Shown one piece after another: positions 52,701 through 61,101 of a stretch of 64,000 bases of DNA. The first letter of the stretch is position 1; each line of letters starts with the position of its first letter. The position numbers and the translations under genes are program-made. The notes below the pieces were generated by a model. That model was not told where the DNA came from. It saw only the letters and a program-made list of their open reading frames with translations, and made no database searches. The DNA is from Nocardia shimofusensis NBRC 100134. Its GTDB lineage: Bacteria > Actinomycetota > Actinomycetes > Mycobacteriales > Mycobacteriaceae. The stretch covers positions 16,104-80,103 of the forward strand of contig NZ_BDBT01000029.1 of the NCBI RefSeq assembly GCF_001613125.1, read 5' to 3'.

Positions 52701-54895
52701 ACCTCTTCGGGACTCGCGTTCACCAGCGCACTCACCCGCTCGTCCGGCGGCGCGACGCCGGTCCTCCCGGCTCGCCACACCGCGAGCCCGGCCGCGTCCC
52801 CCGTGGTGAGCACCCCGGCGACCAGCGCGGCAGCCAGCTCTCCGAACCCGTACCCACATACCGCGTCCGGCCGCACACCCCAGGATTCGACCAGCCGCGC
52901 GAGCGCGACCTGATGCACGAAACCCGCCAGCAACCCGAGCTCGCGCTCGGCGCACCCGGTCGCCGGCGGATGGAAACCGAAGCGCGGAGTCCAGATCCGC
53001 GGACCGCCCGCCGTGACCACCGCGTCGGTGATCTCGTTCAATGCCGCCGCGAACACCGGATAACGAGCGGCGAGCGCCCGGCCCAGCCTGGCGGGCCGTT
53101 CGACGGTGCCGGTGAACAGGAACAGCACCCCATCGCGTCGCCGCGGTGTGCGCGGCCCGACGATGCCCGCACCCGGTTCGCCCTGCGCGAGTGCCCGCAA
53201 CCGGTCCCGTGCCTGCGCCGCATCCCCGGCCAGCACCGCACCCCGCGTGGCGTTCGGAAACGAGCGGGTGGTCGCGGCGGAGAGTTCCTGCAACGCAGCC
53301 GATTCGGCGGCCCGATCGCCCTCCGGCGCGGCATAGCGCAGGTGGTGGACCAGCCGCATTGCCGCGTTCCTGAACTCGCCGTCGTCGCGGCCGGTCACGG
53401 TGATCAGCACGGGCGGGTCCATCGCCCGCACGGACCGCCCCACGCGCGCGGGTCGTACAGCGAGCGGCGCGACCCACGTCGATGTGCTCGACCCGGATGT
53501 GCTCGATGCGCCCGGCTCGGGCGTGCTCGGCCTGGATGTTTCCGGCTCAGAGGCGCCCGGCTCGGGGATGCCTGGTCCGGATGTGCCCGGCCGGGATGTG
53601 TCTGGCCTGGATGAGCCTGGTCCGGATTTGTCTGGCCTGGACGTTCCTGGCTCGGATGTGCCCGGTCCGGATGTGCCCGGTCCGGACGTGCCCGGTCCGG
53701 ACGTGCCCGGCTCGAACGTGCACGGTCCGGATGTGTCTGGCACGGATGTTCCCAGCCTGGACGTGCCCGGCTCGGGCCCGCGCAGGACCGGCCTGTCACC
53801 GGCCGTCCACGCGGCCCGATCGTCGGCGAGTGCGCACACCCGCTCGATCACCGACATCACCGACCGGGTCGCGGGCATCGCCACCCGCGCGGGCAGCGAT
53901 CCGCCGGTGTGCCGGTGGCCTGCTGCCGGGTGCGAGCTGCTCGCGGACCGTGAACTGTGCTCGGGGCCAGAGCAGTTCGCGGTCACGGATGTGCTCGCGG
54001 GCCGCGATCCGGTGACCGGCGGAGATCCGTCCGCGCGTTCGGCACTCCCGTGACGTCCAAGCTCGCCCCGGTGTCGAGACAGGTCTGCGGGACCGGGCTC
54101 GCCCGCACCTGCGACGCTGGACGACCGTATGCCCCGCGCAGGTGAATCCGCCGCTGGGAACTCGATCTCGGCGTGCACCCGGCTGCCGGTACGCACCGCA
54201 TCGGCGAGCCGTTGCAGGATCAGCACACCGCAGCCCGCTCGCCAGAGGATGCCGCTCACCGGCACAGCGTCGCGCTCATCGGGCAGTGGTGGCGCGCTCG
54301 CGGGGGACGCCGCGACGCCGACCTCCACGCGGGCGGCCTCCACGCCGACGATTCCGCTCCCCGCGCCGCCGACCCCCGCGATTTCGATATCGACCCCGGC
54401 GACGATCACGAACGGCACGGACGCGTCCTCGAACGCGCGCACCGCGGCTTCGGCCCAGCCGGGTTCACCATCCGAGTTCTCCGACGTCGCACCGGGGCCG
54501 TGCAAGCCGAGCACGTGCGAGATTCCGTGCGCGATATCGCCACTCGGGCGCCCGCGTCCGTACCCCGGCGCGGCACCGATCGTGACGACGACGGCGGTGC
54601 TCGAACCGCGCATCCGGTAGCCGATGCCCGCATCGTCGATCGCCTCGACCACCGCTTCGAGTGCCAGGCGCTGTCGGGGATCGAGGACGGCGGCCTCGGC
54701 GTCGGGGATGCCGAACCAGGCGCTGTCGAACAGGTCGATGCCGTCCAGACGCGGCGCGGCGGCCGGTTCGCACGTGACGGCGCGGTGCGGGGCCCGCCGG
54801 AACTCGTCGAGGTTCGCCGCGGCGGGCAGGCGGCAGCTCATGCCGATGACGGCCACCGGGGAATGCCGGGGCGGGGTGGGGGAGATGTCGGTCAT
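49721..54895 (-). CDS. Degenerate type I polyketide-synthase-like protein (KS*-AT*-DH-KR, no ACP)
   Basis: 1724 residues from ATG 54895. Order: N-terminal half of a ketosynthase (VAVIGMSCRLP; ISHVLGLHGPG) whose DTACSSS motif reads S-E-N-S-D-G-E, so the active Cys is Ser141, and the KS His motifs are absent. Then a long Ser/Pro/Gly region with PGTSG repeats. Then an acyltransferase-like domain where GHSxGE reads GYGFGE (Ser replaced by Gly683), split by a Ser/Thr/Gly repeat insert. A DH-like domain (HALGTIALVP) follows, and a KR domain with GGLGRRG and Tyr1653 in NQAAYAAAS, which looks intact. No acyl-carrier domain is seen. It may be a decaying PKS or a repurposed reductase. Confidence 0.85.
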   Translation of the reverse strand: MTDISPTPPRHSPVAVIGMSCRLPAAANLDEFRRAPHRAVTCEPAAAPRLDGIDLFDSAWFGIPDAEAAVLDPRQRLALEAVVEAIDDAGIGYRMRGSSTAVVVTIGAAPGYGRGRPSGDIAHGISHVLGLHGPGATSENSDGEPGWAEAAVRAFEDASVPFVIVAGVDIEIAGVGGAGSGIVGVEAARVEVGVAASPASAPPLPDERDAVPVSGILWRAGCGVLILQRLADAVRTGSRVHAEIEFPAADSPARGIRSSSVAGAGEPGPADLSRHRGELGRHGSAERADGSPPVTGSRPASTSVTANCSGPEHSSRSASSSHPAAGHRHTGGSLPARVAMPATRSVMSVIERVCALADDRAAWTAGDRPVLRGPEPGTSRLGTSVPDTSGPCTFEPGTSGPGTSGPGTSGPGTSEPGTSRPDKSGPGSSRPDTSRPGTSGPGIPEPGASEPETSRPSTPEPGASSTSGSSTSTWVAPLAVRPARVGRSVRAMDPPVLITVTGRDDGEFRNAAMRLVHHLRYAAPEGDRAAESAALQELSAATTRSFPNATRGAVLAGDAAQARDRLRALAQGEPGAGIVGPRTPRRRDGVLFLFTGTVERPARLGRALAARYPVFAAALNEITDAVVTAGGPRIWTPRFGFHPPATGCAERELGLLAGFVHQVALARLVESWGVRPDAVCGYGFGELAAALVAGVLTTGDAAGLAVWRAGRTGVAPPDERVSALVNASPEEVARLIEPLRPAVTVAAMHGPRSVLVRGEPRQVETIARRAERRGLSVTLLERTDSDPVVPETEHTSVISGAQASTGHIQTSTGGAQASADAVRKSTGGVRMGTQAGRAGVRTSTGTVRTSRDSDQASRGDDQTNRGGDRARGSGDRLAHPAPWGLATPRLPFYSTVRAGQVFSTSAPDARYWTEEVGGAVQLAAAMERAAHDGVGTVLEFAAHPVLTTALREYPEFRNSAYPVGDRDDEVTALLLALAELHADGRFVEWSGHGPFTGAAPRRRWRRTPVRSPLPLVTDCAAATVDAEESGEHALGTIALVPTGYWVRTLLRLAAPAEMMTDFVVHDRLGPDALGAIECRDDGPAGIRAYIGDLPVVSARPMSGPAPADIVDWMRVVDTGRSARHRMRELGGANFYTLLRRHRLDYGPRRRVLAGLETGAGHAFGTVETVAASLVSIIEGCVHLLVAAAQEYVSDRTYPSVPAISAVWVGAGAERLVTRAYATVRERGPDSLTGDVVGTDDDGVPVLALSGVRIVFAERDAAARDGQTEIAPFRTQVWLPTTTGADGTPPSRLRRLLIVGASETAARLARSTDLTVATEHVARTPDAAGEVVWAAAEAADPPTGIVLIWPDSDDPDPAAALARAHEVLTCAATAAATAGLTVVLPRRALRGSGGAATAWGVAALTRTLRLESRRRVRVVWADADPRALGLLADLVTIDAPGGGRSRTLVDTPDTGTSPAPGEPRSSASGAGESETDVLWSGDLRVGTDGLAVRRFRQAPAVTSPAPRIDPGGTYVVTGGLGRRGAIAVRWLLDEGAHDVVVLTRDPRPVPGPLDGLEDRFVVVRCDVADRAELAGALDDIREYGSTIRGVVHAAEDFEPTRLGAVTQDHLARLFAPKAEAARHLLELTAADPIDFVLLFSSAAGALGARNQAAYAAASAAVDALAAGSRRRRVLALGWEIRQSDGAMATMDNDSAKVAHGAHVLTQALRSGAPHLLVNGETGSDS
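53480..53775. repeat. In-frame 15-bp repeats in the PKS-like gene
   Basis: About 20 imperfect copies of a 15-bp unit such as CCCGGTCCGGATGTG (plus strand), which reads PGTSG, PDTSG or EPGTS on the coding strand. They fill the linker between the KS and AT remnants. A second, more degenerate array at about 52290-52515 splits the AT-like domain. Confidence 0.88.
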
Positions 54896-55254
54896 CGCAT
54901 CGTGCGGACCATGGGTATCGCGCGGACCGAAGGTAGGGAACAAGGGTGCCACGGATGCGGTGACGCCACGGCGGCGGTCGGCACAACAGTGCGACCACGG
55001 CTGCAGGTATCGCCTTGCCCGCCTGCCGGACTCGGCCGCATCGCGTCCTCCCTCCCCGTCGCGGGCCCGCGCACGGTTCCACCCGCGATTATGCCGTATC
55101 CGCGGACCCGTAGGCACCCGTCTTCCATTGTGTCCGTTGCCATTTCGTGACACGCCGCAGTAGCCGGATCACCCAGCGTGTCGTGACGGCCATGCCACAC
55201 GGCCGTCCCACGCGGCACTACCGCGCGCGACGTCCGTCGCCTACCGTCGGACGG
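54896..55254. other. Divergent region of the PKS-like and MBL-fold genes
   Basis: 359 bp with no gene. On the minus strand CATAAT near 55091-55096 could be a -10 box for the PKS-like gene, which would give a leader of about 190 nt. On the plus strand TACCGT at 55242-55247 lies 8 bp before the GTG of the MBL-fold gene. Confidence 0.4.
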
Positions 55255-56220
55255 GTGCCCGAAACCCAGCTCGCTCCGCGCGGCGAACGGACTCCGCTGC
55301 TGCCGACGCTGTTGCGCTGTTGCACCGCACTGGCCGCGACACCACCCCGGCTGCTGCGGCCCCGCGGCCCCGACACCGACCTGCTGGCCCGCATCGAGGT
55401 GACCGATCCGCCGCCCGCGACCCGAGCCGTGAAGCTGACGGTCCTGACCCAGGCGCACACATCGGCCCCGGAGATCCTCGTCGCCGAAGGCCATCGCAGC
55501 TTACGCAAGTATCCGATGAGCTACGCATCCTTCCTGGTCGAGCACCCCGGCGCGCGGTTCCTGATCGATCCGGCCATGTGCTCGACCCCGCACCGCCGGG
55601 TGCTGCCGGAGCTGCCGTTCCCGGTGCCGCTGCTGGTCGCGCCGGACAAGCCGGTGCTCGGCCTGGACGCCGCCCTCGCCGCCCACGGCCTGACCGGCGC
55701 CGACATCGAATTCGTCGTGCCGACCCATCTGCACTGGGACCACGTGGCAGGTCTGCTCGACCTGCCCGGCTCGGTGCCGGTGCGCCTGCCCGCCGCCGAA
55801 TACGACTGGGCGATGCGCGGCCCGCAGGCCCCGCTCGGTGTCGCGCGCGGTCCGCTGCTCGGCCGGGAGTTCGACATCTTCGAACTCGACGGCCCCCCGG
55901 TGCTCGGCTTCCAACGAAGCGCCGACCTGTTCGGCGACGGCTCGGTGCTGCTGCTCGACCTGGCCGGACACACCCCGGGCAGCATCGGCGTACTGCTGGC
56001 TGTCGACGACGGCACTCGCGTGCTGCTGGCAGGCGACGCGGTGTGGGGCAACCTGCAGATCCGGTTGCTCCGTGAGAAGGCGCCGATGCCGGGGGCGCTG
56101 TTCGACGCCGATCGAGACGCGGCCTTCGCCACCATCCACCGGCTGCACGCGCTGCCCGAGGGCATCGAGGTGATCGCGGCCCACGATCACGCGGCCATCG
56201 CCGCCCGCGCTCGGGATTAA
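55255..56220 (+). CDS. MBL-fold metallohydrolase
   Basis: 321 residues. GTG at 55255 is chosen as a leaderless start, with TACCGT 8 bp upstream; the frame is open for 36 more codons. The metal motif HxHxDH is present (H158, H160, D162, H163 in PTHLHWDHVAGL), with GHTPGSIGVLL and LLAGDAVW as further ligand regions and a late AAHDHAAI. The pattern fits the lactonase-like group of quorum-quenching and lipid-lactone hydrolases; the substrate is unknown. It ends before a bidirectional hairpin. Confidence 0.85.
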   Translation: MPETQLAPRGERTPLLPTLLRCCTALAATPPRLLRPRGPDTDLLARIEVTDPPPATRAVKLTVLTQAHTSAPEILVAEGHRSLRKYPMSYASFLVEHPGARFLIDPAMCSTPHRRVLPELPFPVPLLVAPDKPVLGLDAALAAHGLTGADIEFVVPTHLHWDHVAGLLDLPGSVPVRLPAAEYDWAMRGPQAPLGVARGPLLGREFDIFELDGPPVLGFQRSADLFGDGSVLLLDLAGHTPGSIGVLLAVDDGTRVLLAGDAVWGNLQIRLLREKAPMPGALFDADRDAAFATIHRLHALPEGIEVIAAHDHAAIAARARD

Positions 56221-56357
56221 TCGCCCGCGCTCGGGTTCGGTACAGCAGCGCTCAGGTTCGGTGCAGCCGTGCTCAGGACGGTACGGATGCGCTCGAGAGA
56301 CCGCGCTCTGGACAGTACAGCCGCCCCGCTCCGCGCACGCGTCCCGGCGAGACGACA

Positions 56358-56390
56358 ACCGCCGCCCACGTCCAGGACGCGGGCGGCGGT
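56358..56390. terminator. Bidirectional hairpin terminator
   Basis: ACCGCCGCCC (56358-56367) pairs with GGGCGGCGGT (56381-56390). The inner GTCC/GGAC pairs extend it to a near-perfect stem. It lies between convergent genes. The stretch 56221-56330 holds several copies of CGCTC(A/G)GG(T/A)-like words but no gene. Confidence 0.7.
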
Positions 56391-56404
56391 GAGTCGAACC
56401 TCGA

Positions 56405-57379
56405 TCAGGCGACGACGAACTCGGCCAGCCGCTGCTGGATGATCTCCTCGGCCTCGCCGACCATGCGGCTGATCAGCTCGGCGCAGGTCGGGATGTCGTG
56501 GATCAGGCCCTGGGCCAGACCGGCCGACCAGATGCCCGCGTCCAGGTCGCCTTCCTCGAAGACCCGTCGGCCGCGGGCGCCCGCGACGAGTTCGCGCACG
56601 TCCTCGAACTTGCCGCCCGCCTTCTCGATCTCGACGACCTTGCGGCTGACCTCGTTGTCGGCCACGCGCGCGGTGTTGCGCATGGTGCGGAAGATCAGCT
56701 GGGTGTCCAGCTCGCTGTTGGCGACGATCTGTTCCTTGACCTTGTGCGCGATGCCGGATTCCTGGGTGCACAGGAAGCGGGTGCCCATGTTCACGCCGTC
56801 GGCGCCGAGGGCCAGCGCGGCGACCAGGCCGCGGGCGTCGGCGATGCCGCCGGAGGCGATGATCGGGATGTCCAGCGCGCGCGCCGCGGCCGGGATCAGG
56901 ATCAGGCCGGGGATGTCGTCCTCGCCGGGGTGGCCCGCGCACTCGAAGCCGTCGATGCTGACGCCGTCGACGCCGATCTTCTGGGCCTTGAGGGCGTGCC
57001 GCACGCTGGTGCACTTGTGCAGGACCTTGACGCCGGCTTCCTTGTAGTACGGCAGGAAGGGCTCGGGGTTGCTGCCCGCGGTCTCGACGATCTTGATGCC
57101 GGACTCGATGATGGCCTGCACGTACTCGGCGTACGGCGGGGGGTTGATCGAGGGCAGGATCGTGACGTTGACGCCGAACGGCTTGTCGGTCAGCTCCCTG
57201 GTGCGCTCGATCTCCTTGCGCAATTCGTCCGGGGTGGGCTGGGTCAGAGCGGTGATGAAGCCGAGGCCGCCGGCGTTCGCGACCGCGGCGACGAGTTCGG
57301 CCCGGCCGACCCACATCATGCCGCCCTGCACGATCGGGTGTTCGATGCCGAATTCCTCGGTGAACCTGGTACGCAGCAT
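56405..57379 (-). CDS. Nitronate monooxygenase (NPD family, FMN)
   Basis: 324 residues. ATG at 57379 with GGAGAAG upstream. TIM-barrel FMN enzyme: IEHPIVQGGMMWVG at the start, GGLGFITAL, KPFGVNVTIL, HKCTSVRHALKAQKIG, DGFECAGHPGE (with the conserved His), and IIASGGIADARGLVAALALGADGVNMGTRFL, the phosphate-binding part. It fits the class that oxidises alkyl nitronates, or an enoyl-reductase-like relative. It is divergent from fadD5 with a shared 341-bp region holding a palindrome. Confidence 0.9.
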   Translation of the reverse strand: MLRTRFTEEFGIEHPIVQGGMMWVGRAELVAAVANAGGLGFITALTQPTPDELRKEIERTRELTDKPFGVNVTILPSINPPPYAEYVQAIIESGIKIVETAGSNPEPFLPYYKEAGVKVLHKCTSVRHALKAQKIGVDGVSIDGFECAGHPGEDDIPGLILIPAAARALDIPIIASGGIADARGLVAALALGADGVNMGTRFLCTQESGIAHKVKEQIVANSELDTQLIFRTMRNTARVADNEVSRKVVEIEKAGGKFEDVRELVAGARGRRVFEEGDLDAGIWSAGLAQGLIHDIPTCAELISRMVGEAEEIIQQRLAEFVVA

Positions 57380-57720
57380 TGCGCTTCTCCTATGTCTCGC
57401 GCGGGCGTGCCAGATCCGCCCTGCCGCCTCGATGGTGACACGACCGGCTATCGGCATTCAAGCGTAAGTAAGCCGAGATTCGCATAGTCAGTCCATAATG
57501 ACGTCCTGATCGGCGTCCGATTAGATGGGAAATGGAGTCCATTTCTCCTGGTTGATGGCCTAGGATTGGTACGGTCGTGCTATCGAGACGATTAACCTCG
57601 ATTCATCTCGCGATGTCTTGCCGACCGGATAAGTTAGTTGTTATTCTCGTCTCGGTTCAGCCCGTCGACGATGCCCGCCACCCGGCTGGGCAGCGGACGG
57701 TCCGAGAAGGAGTACGTGGT
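57380..57720. other. Divergent control region of nitronate monooxygenase and fadD5
   Basis: 341 bp, A+T-richer than average. It holds the 17-bp palindrome at 57529-57545, a possible -10 TACGGT at about 57571, and an AAGGAG ribosome-binding site at 57707-57712 for fadD5. No gene is supported. Confidence 0.5.
57529..57545. promoter_or_regulatory. Palindromic operator candidate upstream of fadD5
   Basis: GAAATGGA (57529-57536), one central base, then TCCATTTC (57538-57545): a perfect 8-bp palindrome typical in size of TetR-type operators. It lies about 25 bp upstream of a possible fadD5 -10 box, where it could act on both divergent genes. Confidence 0.6.
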
Positions 57721-59292
57721 ATGACCACTGGTGCACAGGCGCTCGACGAGCCGATTCGCTCGCGGCGCAATCACTGGAACAACCAGCTCGCTACGCATGC
57801 GCTCATGCGGCCGGACAACGTGGCGCTGCGGTTCAAAGGTGTCGACACCACGTGGAAGCAGCTGCACGAGCGCTCGGAGAAGTTCGCCGACGCGCTGGCC
57901 CGCCGCGGCGTCGGCTTCGGCGACCGCGTGCTCATCCTGGCGCTGAACTACCCCGAGTACATCGAAGCGGTCTTCGGCATCACCGCACTCGGCGCGATCG
58001 CGGTGCCGGTCAACTTCCGCCTCACCCCGCCCGAGGTCGCCTACATCGTCGGCGACAGCGGTGCCAAGGCGATCGTCTCCGATTCCGTGCTGCAGCCGCT
58101 GGCCGCCGCCGTGCGCGCGCAGGCCCCGGCGCTCGAGACCTTCATCGTCATCAACGGCAAGAGCGAAGAGGGCGTGCTCGGCTACGACGACGCCATCGCC
58201 GAGGAGGGCGAGCCGCACGCGCCGCTGGACATCCCCGAGGACACCCCCTCGCTGATCATGTACACCTCGGGCACCACCGGCAGCCCGAAGGGCGCGGTGC
58301 TCACCCACGAGAACATGAACGCCCAGGCGCTGACCTGCATCCGCGCCATGGAAATCGAGCCGGACTCGATCGGGTTCTGCACCTCGCCGCTGTTCCACAT
58401 CGCCGGCCTCGGCAGTCTCGCGCCGTACTTCATGCTCGGCGCCAAGACCGTGCTGCACCCGCTCGGCGCCTTCGACGCGACCGAGTTCCTCGACGCCGTG
58501 GAAGCCGAGCAGGCCACCACCGCGTTCTGCGTGCCCGCCCAATGGCAGATCATCTGCGCCGATCCCACCCTGAAGGACCGCAAGCTGGCCCTGAAGATGC
58601 TGAGCTGGGGCGCCGCTCCGGCCTCGGACTCGGTGCTGCGCGCGATGGCCGAGGCCTTCCCGAACGCCCAGAACGTCGCGGTGTTCGGCCAGACCGAGAT
58701 GTCGCCGATCACCTGCGTGCTCGAGGGCAAGGACGCGCTGCGTAAGCTCGGCTCGGTCGGCAAGCCGATCCCGACCATCCAGGTGCGCATCGTCGACGAC
58801 GAGATGAACGATGTCGCCCCCGGCGAGGTCGGCGAGATCGTCTACCGCGGCCCGACCCTCATGCAGGGTTACTGGAACAAGCCGGAAGCCACGGCCGATG
58901 CCTTCCAGGGCGGCTGGTTCCACTCCGGTGACCTGGTCCGCACCGACGAAGAGGGCTTCATCTACGTCGTGGACCGCAAGAAGGACATGATCATCTCCGG
59001 CGGTGAGAACATCTACTGCGCCGAGGTGGAGAACGTGCTCTTCAGCCACCCGAAGGTCCGTGAGGCCGCCGTCATCGGCCGCTCGCACGACAAGTGGGGC
59101 GAGGTGCCGGTCGCGATCGTCGCGCTCAACGATCCCGAGGGCGAGCTGACCCTCGAGGAACTCGAGCCCTTCCTGAACGAGAACCTGGCCCGCTACAAGC
59201 ACCCCAAGGATCTCGTGGTGCTTGCCGAACTGCCCCGCAACGCCAGCGGCAAGGTCGTGAAGGTGCAGCTGCGCAAGGACTTCGCGTCCTGA
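57721..59292 (+). CDS. fadD5: FadD5-like acyl-CoA synthetase
   Basis: 523 residues, ATG with AAGGAG 9 bp upstream. It is an adenylate-forming ligase with the P-loop YTSGTTGSPKGAVLTH (about residues 180-195), the FGQTEMSP motif, GGWFHSGDL and DRKKDMIISGGENIYCAE, and the catalytic Lys in RNASGKVVK near the C-terminus. The sequence closely resembles mycobacterial FadD5 from memory, which is encoded beside mce1 and linked to mycolic-acid or fatty-acid recycling. Here it is far from the mce operon. It ends in an 11-bp hairpin. Confidence 0.93.
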   Translation: MTTGAQALDEPIRSRRNHWNNQLATHALMRPDNVALRFKGVDTTWKQLHERSEKFADALARRGVGFGDRVLILALNYPEYIEAVFGITALGAIAVPVNFRLTPPEVAYIVGDSGAKAIVSDSVLQPLAAAVRAQAPALETFIVINGKSEEGVLGYDDAIAEEGEPHAPLDIPEDTPSLIMYTSGTTGSPKGAVLTHENMNAQALTCIRAMEIEPDSIGFCTSPLFHIAGLGSLAPYFMLGAKTVLHPLGAFDATEFLDAVEAEQATTAFCVPAQWQIICADPTLKDRKLALKMLSWGAAPASDSVLRAMAEAFPNAQNVAVFGQTEMSPITCVLEGKDALRKLGSVGKPIPTIQVRIVDDEMNDVAPGEVGEIVYRGPTLMQGYWNKPEATADAFQGGWFHSGDLVRTDEEGFIYVVDRKKDMIISGGENIYCAEVENVLFSHPKVREAAVIGRSHDKWGEVPVAIVALNDPEGELTLEELEPFLNENLARYKHPKDLVVLAELPRNASGKVVKVQLRKDFAS

Positions 59293-59323
59293 GCAGTGCT
59301 CTCCCGAGCCTCTGGCCCTACCC

Positions 59324-59352
59324 GCTGATCGGTGACTGGGACACCGATCAGC
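59324..59352. terminator. Bidirectional hairpin terminator
   Basis: A perfect 11-bp stem GCTGATCGGTG/CACCGATCAGC (59324-59334 and 59342-59352) with a 7-nt loop lies between the convergent fadD5 and TetR genes. Confidence 0.85.
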
Positions 59353-59392
59353 GCGATCGGCGCGGACGAGTGGGGTGCTTCTCCGAGGACCC

Positions 59393-60079
59393 TCACCCGT
59401 CCGCGCCGTCGGGGTTTCCGGGGGCACCGCCGTTCTCGGATGCGCCGCCCTGCCCCGGTGACCCGGCGTCACCCGACGCGCTGTCGCCGTCGTACGTCCG
59501 GCCTTCCCCGGTGCCGTCGGAGCCGTGCTCTCCCAGCAGGCCGGTGACGGTGTCGTATGCGGCGCGCGCCGTCAGTGCCCCACCCGATTCGGCGATGGAG
59601 GCCAGCAACCCGGTCACGCCCCAGGACAGAAACGTGATGGTGGTGTCGAATTCGTCCTCGGTGACGGTCAATCGGCCCGCCAGTTGCTCGGTGAGCAGCC
59701 GGCCGACCACCCCGCGCGTCGCTCGCAGCACCACCCCGCCCGCCGAGCGGCCCAGCAGCGCCCCGTACACGTCGGGATGCTGTTCGGCCAGCACGAACAG
59801 GCGATGGATGGGCGCGAGCCGTTCGGTTTCCGGCGGCGCGTCCGGATCCGGCGGCAACGGGGCCGAGATCGCCGCGCGCACATACTCGATACTGCTGACC
59901 AGCAGGAGATCGTCCTTGTCGCGGAAGTGCGTGTAGAAGGTCGACCGGCCGATATCGGCGCGATCGAGGATGTCGCGCACACTGATTCGCGCGTAGTCGC
60001 GCTCGAGCATCAGCTCGATCAGCGCCCGGTGCAACTGCGTCCTCGTCCGCCGGACCCGTCGGTCGACGTGTTCGGTCAT
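59393..60079 (-). CDS. TetR-family regulator with a low-complexity tail
   Basis: 228 residues. N-terminal TetR domain with TRTQLHRALIELMLERDYARISVRDILDRADIGRSTFYTHFRDKDDLL features (residues 10-57). The ligand domain runs to about residue 185. The last 40 residues are Gly/Ser/Asp-rich (GDAGSPGQGGASENGG-like) and not part of the fold. It is divergent from a methyltransferase gene, with an inverted repeat between them that may be its operator. It could also act on fadD5. Confidence 0.88.
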   Translation of the reverse strand: MTEHVDRRVRRTRTQLHRALIELMLERDYARISVRDILDRADIGRSTFYTHFRDKDDLLLVSSIEYVRAAISAPLPPDPDAPPETERLAPIHRLFVLAEQHPDVYGALLGRSAGGVVLRATRGVVGRLLTEQLAGRLTVTEDEFDTTITFLSWGVTGLLASIAESGGALTARAAYDTVTGLLGEHGSDGTGEGRTYDGDSASGDAGSPGQGGASENGGAPGNPDGADG

Positions 60080-60183
60080 TCTGGTGCTCTCCTCGAACTG
60101 CCCGTGTCCCGGTGGTGCGGTATCACTGTGCCGCTGATCGGCGGCCAGCGCTCGCCGGATCGGCGGACAATGCGCGGCCAGGT

Positions 60184-60197
60184 GTCCGAAAACGGAC
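60184..60197. promoter_or_regulatory. Short inverted repeat between TetR and methyltransferase genes
   Basis: GTCCG (60184-60188), AAAA, CGGAC (60193-60197). The same TGTCCGAAAAC word recurs at about 60254, in the first codons of the methyltransferase gene, so two half-related sites lie 70 bp apart. Candidate TetR operator. Confidence 0.4.
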
Positions 60198-60252
60198 GGA
60201 CCAGCACAGACCGCGCCTGGTCTCGCCCGATGTCGCGGGTGAACATGAACAT

Positions 60253-61020
60253 ATGTCCGAAAACAAACAACTGTCCGAAGAGCTTCCCGCCGACGAGATC
60301 GGCATCCTGATCACCCGTCCGCGCGCCTACCGGCGGTTGCGTGCACTGCTGCTTCTGCGGCGCAGCCGCGCCCTCTATGCCGAACTCGCCGCCCGCACCG
60401 GGGCGACGCCCGGCGCGGCCGCCCTCGACATCGGCTGCGGGCCGGGCGATCTGGTCGCGGCGCTCGCCGACCGGGTCGGCCCGCACGGCACCGTCCTCGG
60501 CATCGACCCCGCACCGCAGATGGTCGAGTACGCCGCCGCTCGTGCGGCCCGTCCCCACTGCCGCTTCGAGGCAGGAGCGGCCCAGGATCTCGCGCTGCCC
60601 GACGCTTCGATCGACGTCATCACCTCGACCTTCGTCATGCATCACATCCCGCAGGCCCGTCGCGCCGACGCGCTGGCGAACATGTACCGGATCCTGCGCC
60701 CCGGCGGCACCCTGCTGCTGGCCGACACCCACCCCAGCGGTCCCGTCCTGCCGACCTTGATCCGCGTCATGTCGCGCTCCGCCGCCCGCCGCACCGGAGA
60801 CCAGGCCGCTGCGCGCGATGACGACCGGGCTCGCCACACCGACGACCCCGCCCCGCGCGTCGACGACCCGGCGACAGGGCGTCCCGACCCGCTCGCGGCC
60901 GTCGACATCAGGCGCTACCGTCCCGACCTGGCGGGCCTCGGGTTCACCTCGATCGAGTTCCGCACGATCACCCCGTCCACCGGAATACTGACCGCGCGCA
61001 AGCCGACTCGGTCCGGGTAG
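60253..61020 (+). CDS. Class I SAM-dependent methyltransferase
   Basis: 255 residues from ATG 60253. The SAM-binding motif I is ALDIGCGPGD (about residues 55-65), followed by VLGIDPAPQMVEYA, DASIDVITSTFVMHHI and RILRPGGTLLLADTHP. The fold matches UbiE/Methyltransf_11 enzymes. An Asp/Arg-rich insert (about 185-220) is unusual. The substrate is unknown. There is no strong ribosome-binding site before the ATG. Divergent from the TetR gene and probably controlled by it. Confidence 0.85.
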   Translation: MSENKQLSEELPADEIGILITRPRAYRRLRALLLLRRSRALYAELAARTGATPGAAALDIGCGPGDLVAALADRVGPHGTVLGIDPAPQMVEYAAARAARPHCRFEAGAAQDLALPDASIDVITSTFVMHHIPQARRADALANMYRILRPGGTLLLADTHPSGPVLPTLIRVMSRSAARRTGDQAAARDDDRARHTDDPAPRVDDPATGRPDPLAAVDIRRYRPDLAGLGFTSIEFRTITPSTGILTARKPTRSG

Positions 61021-61101
61021 CGATCGGATCGGCAGGCCCGCGCGGCCCGGCTCGTGGACCGACCGGGCCGACCCCTCCGGTGAGCCCGAACCCGGCCGCG
61101 C

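Noticed and set aside
53480..53775. Frameshifted or chimeric DNA in the PKS-like gene
   Set aside because: The 15-bp units stay in one frame across the whole array and the frame is open on both sides, so it is an in-frame expansion rather than an assembly break.
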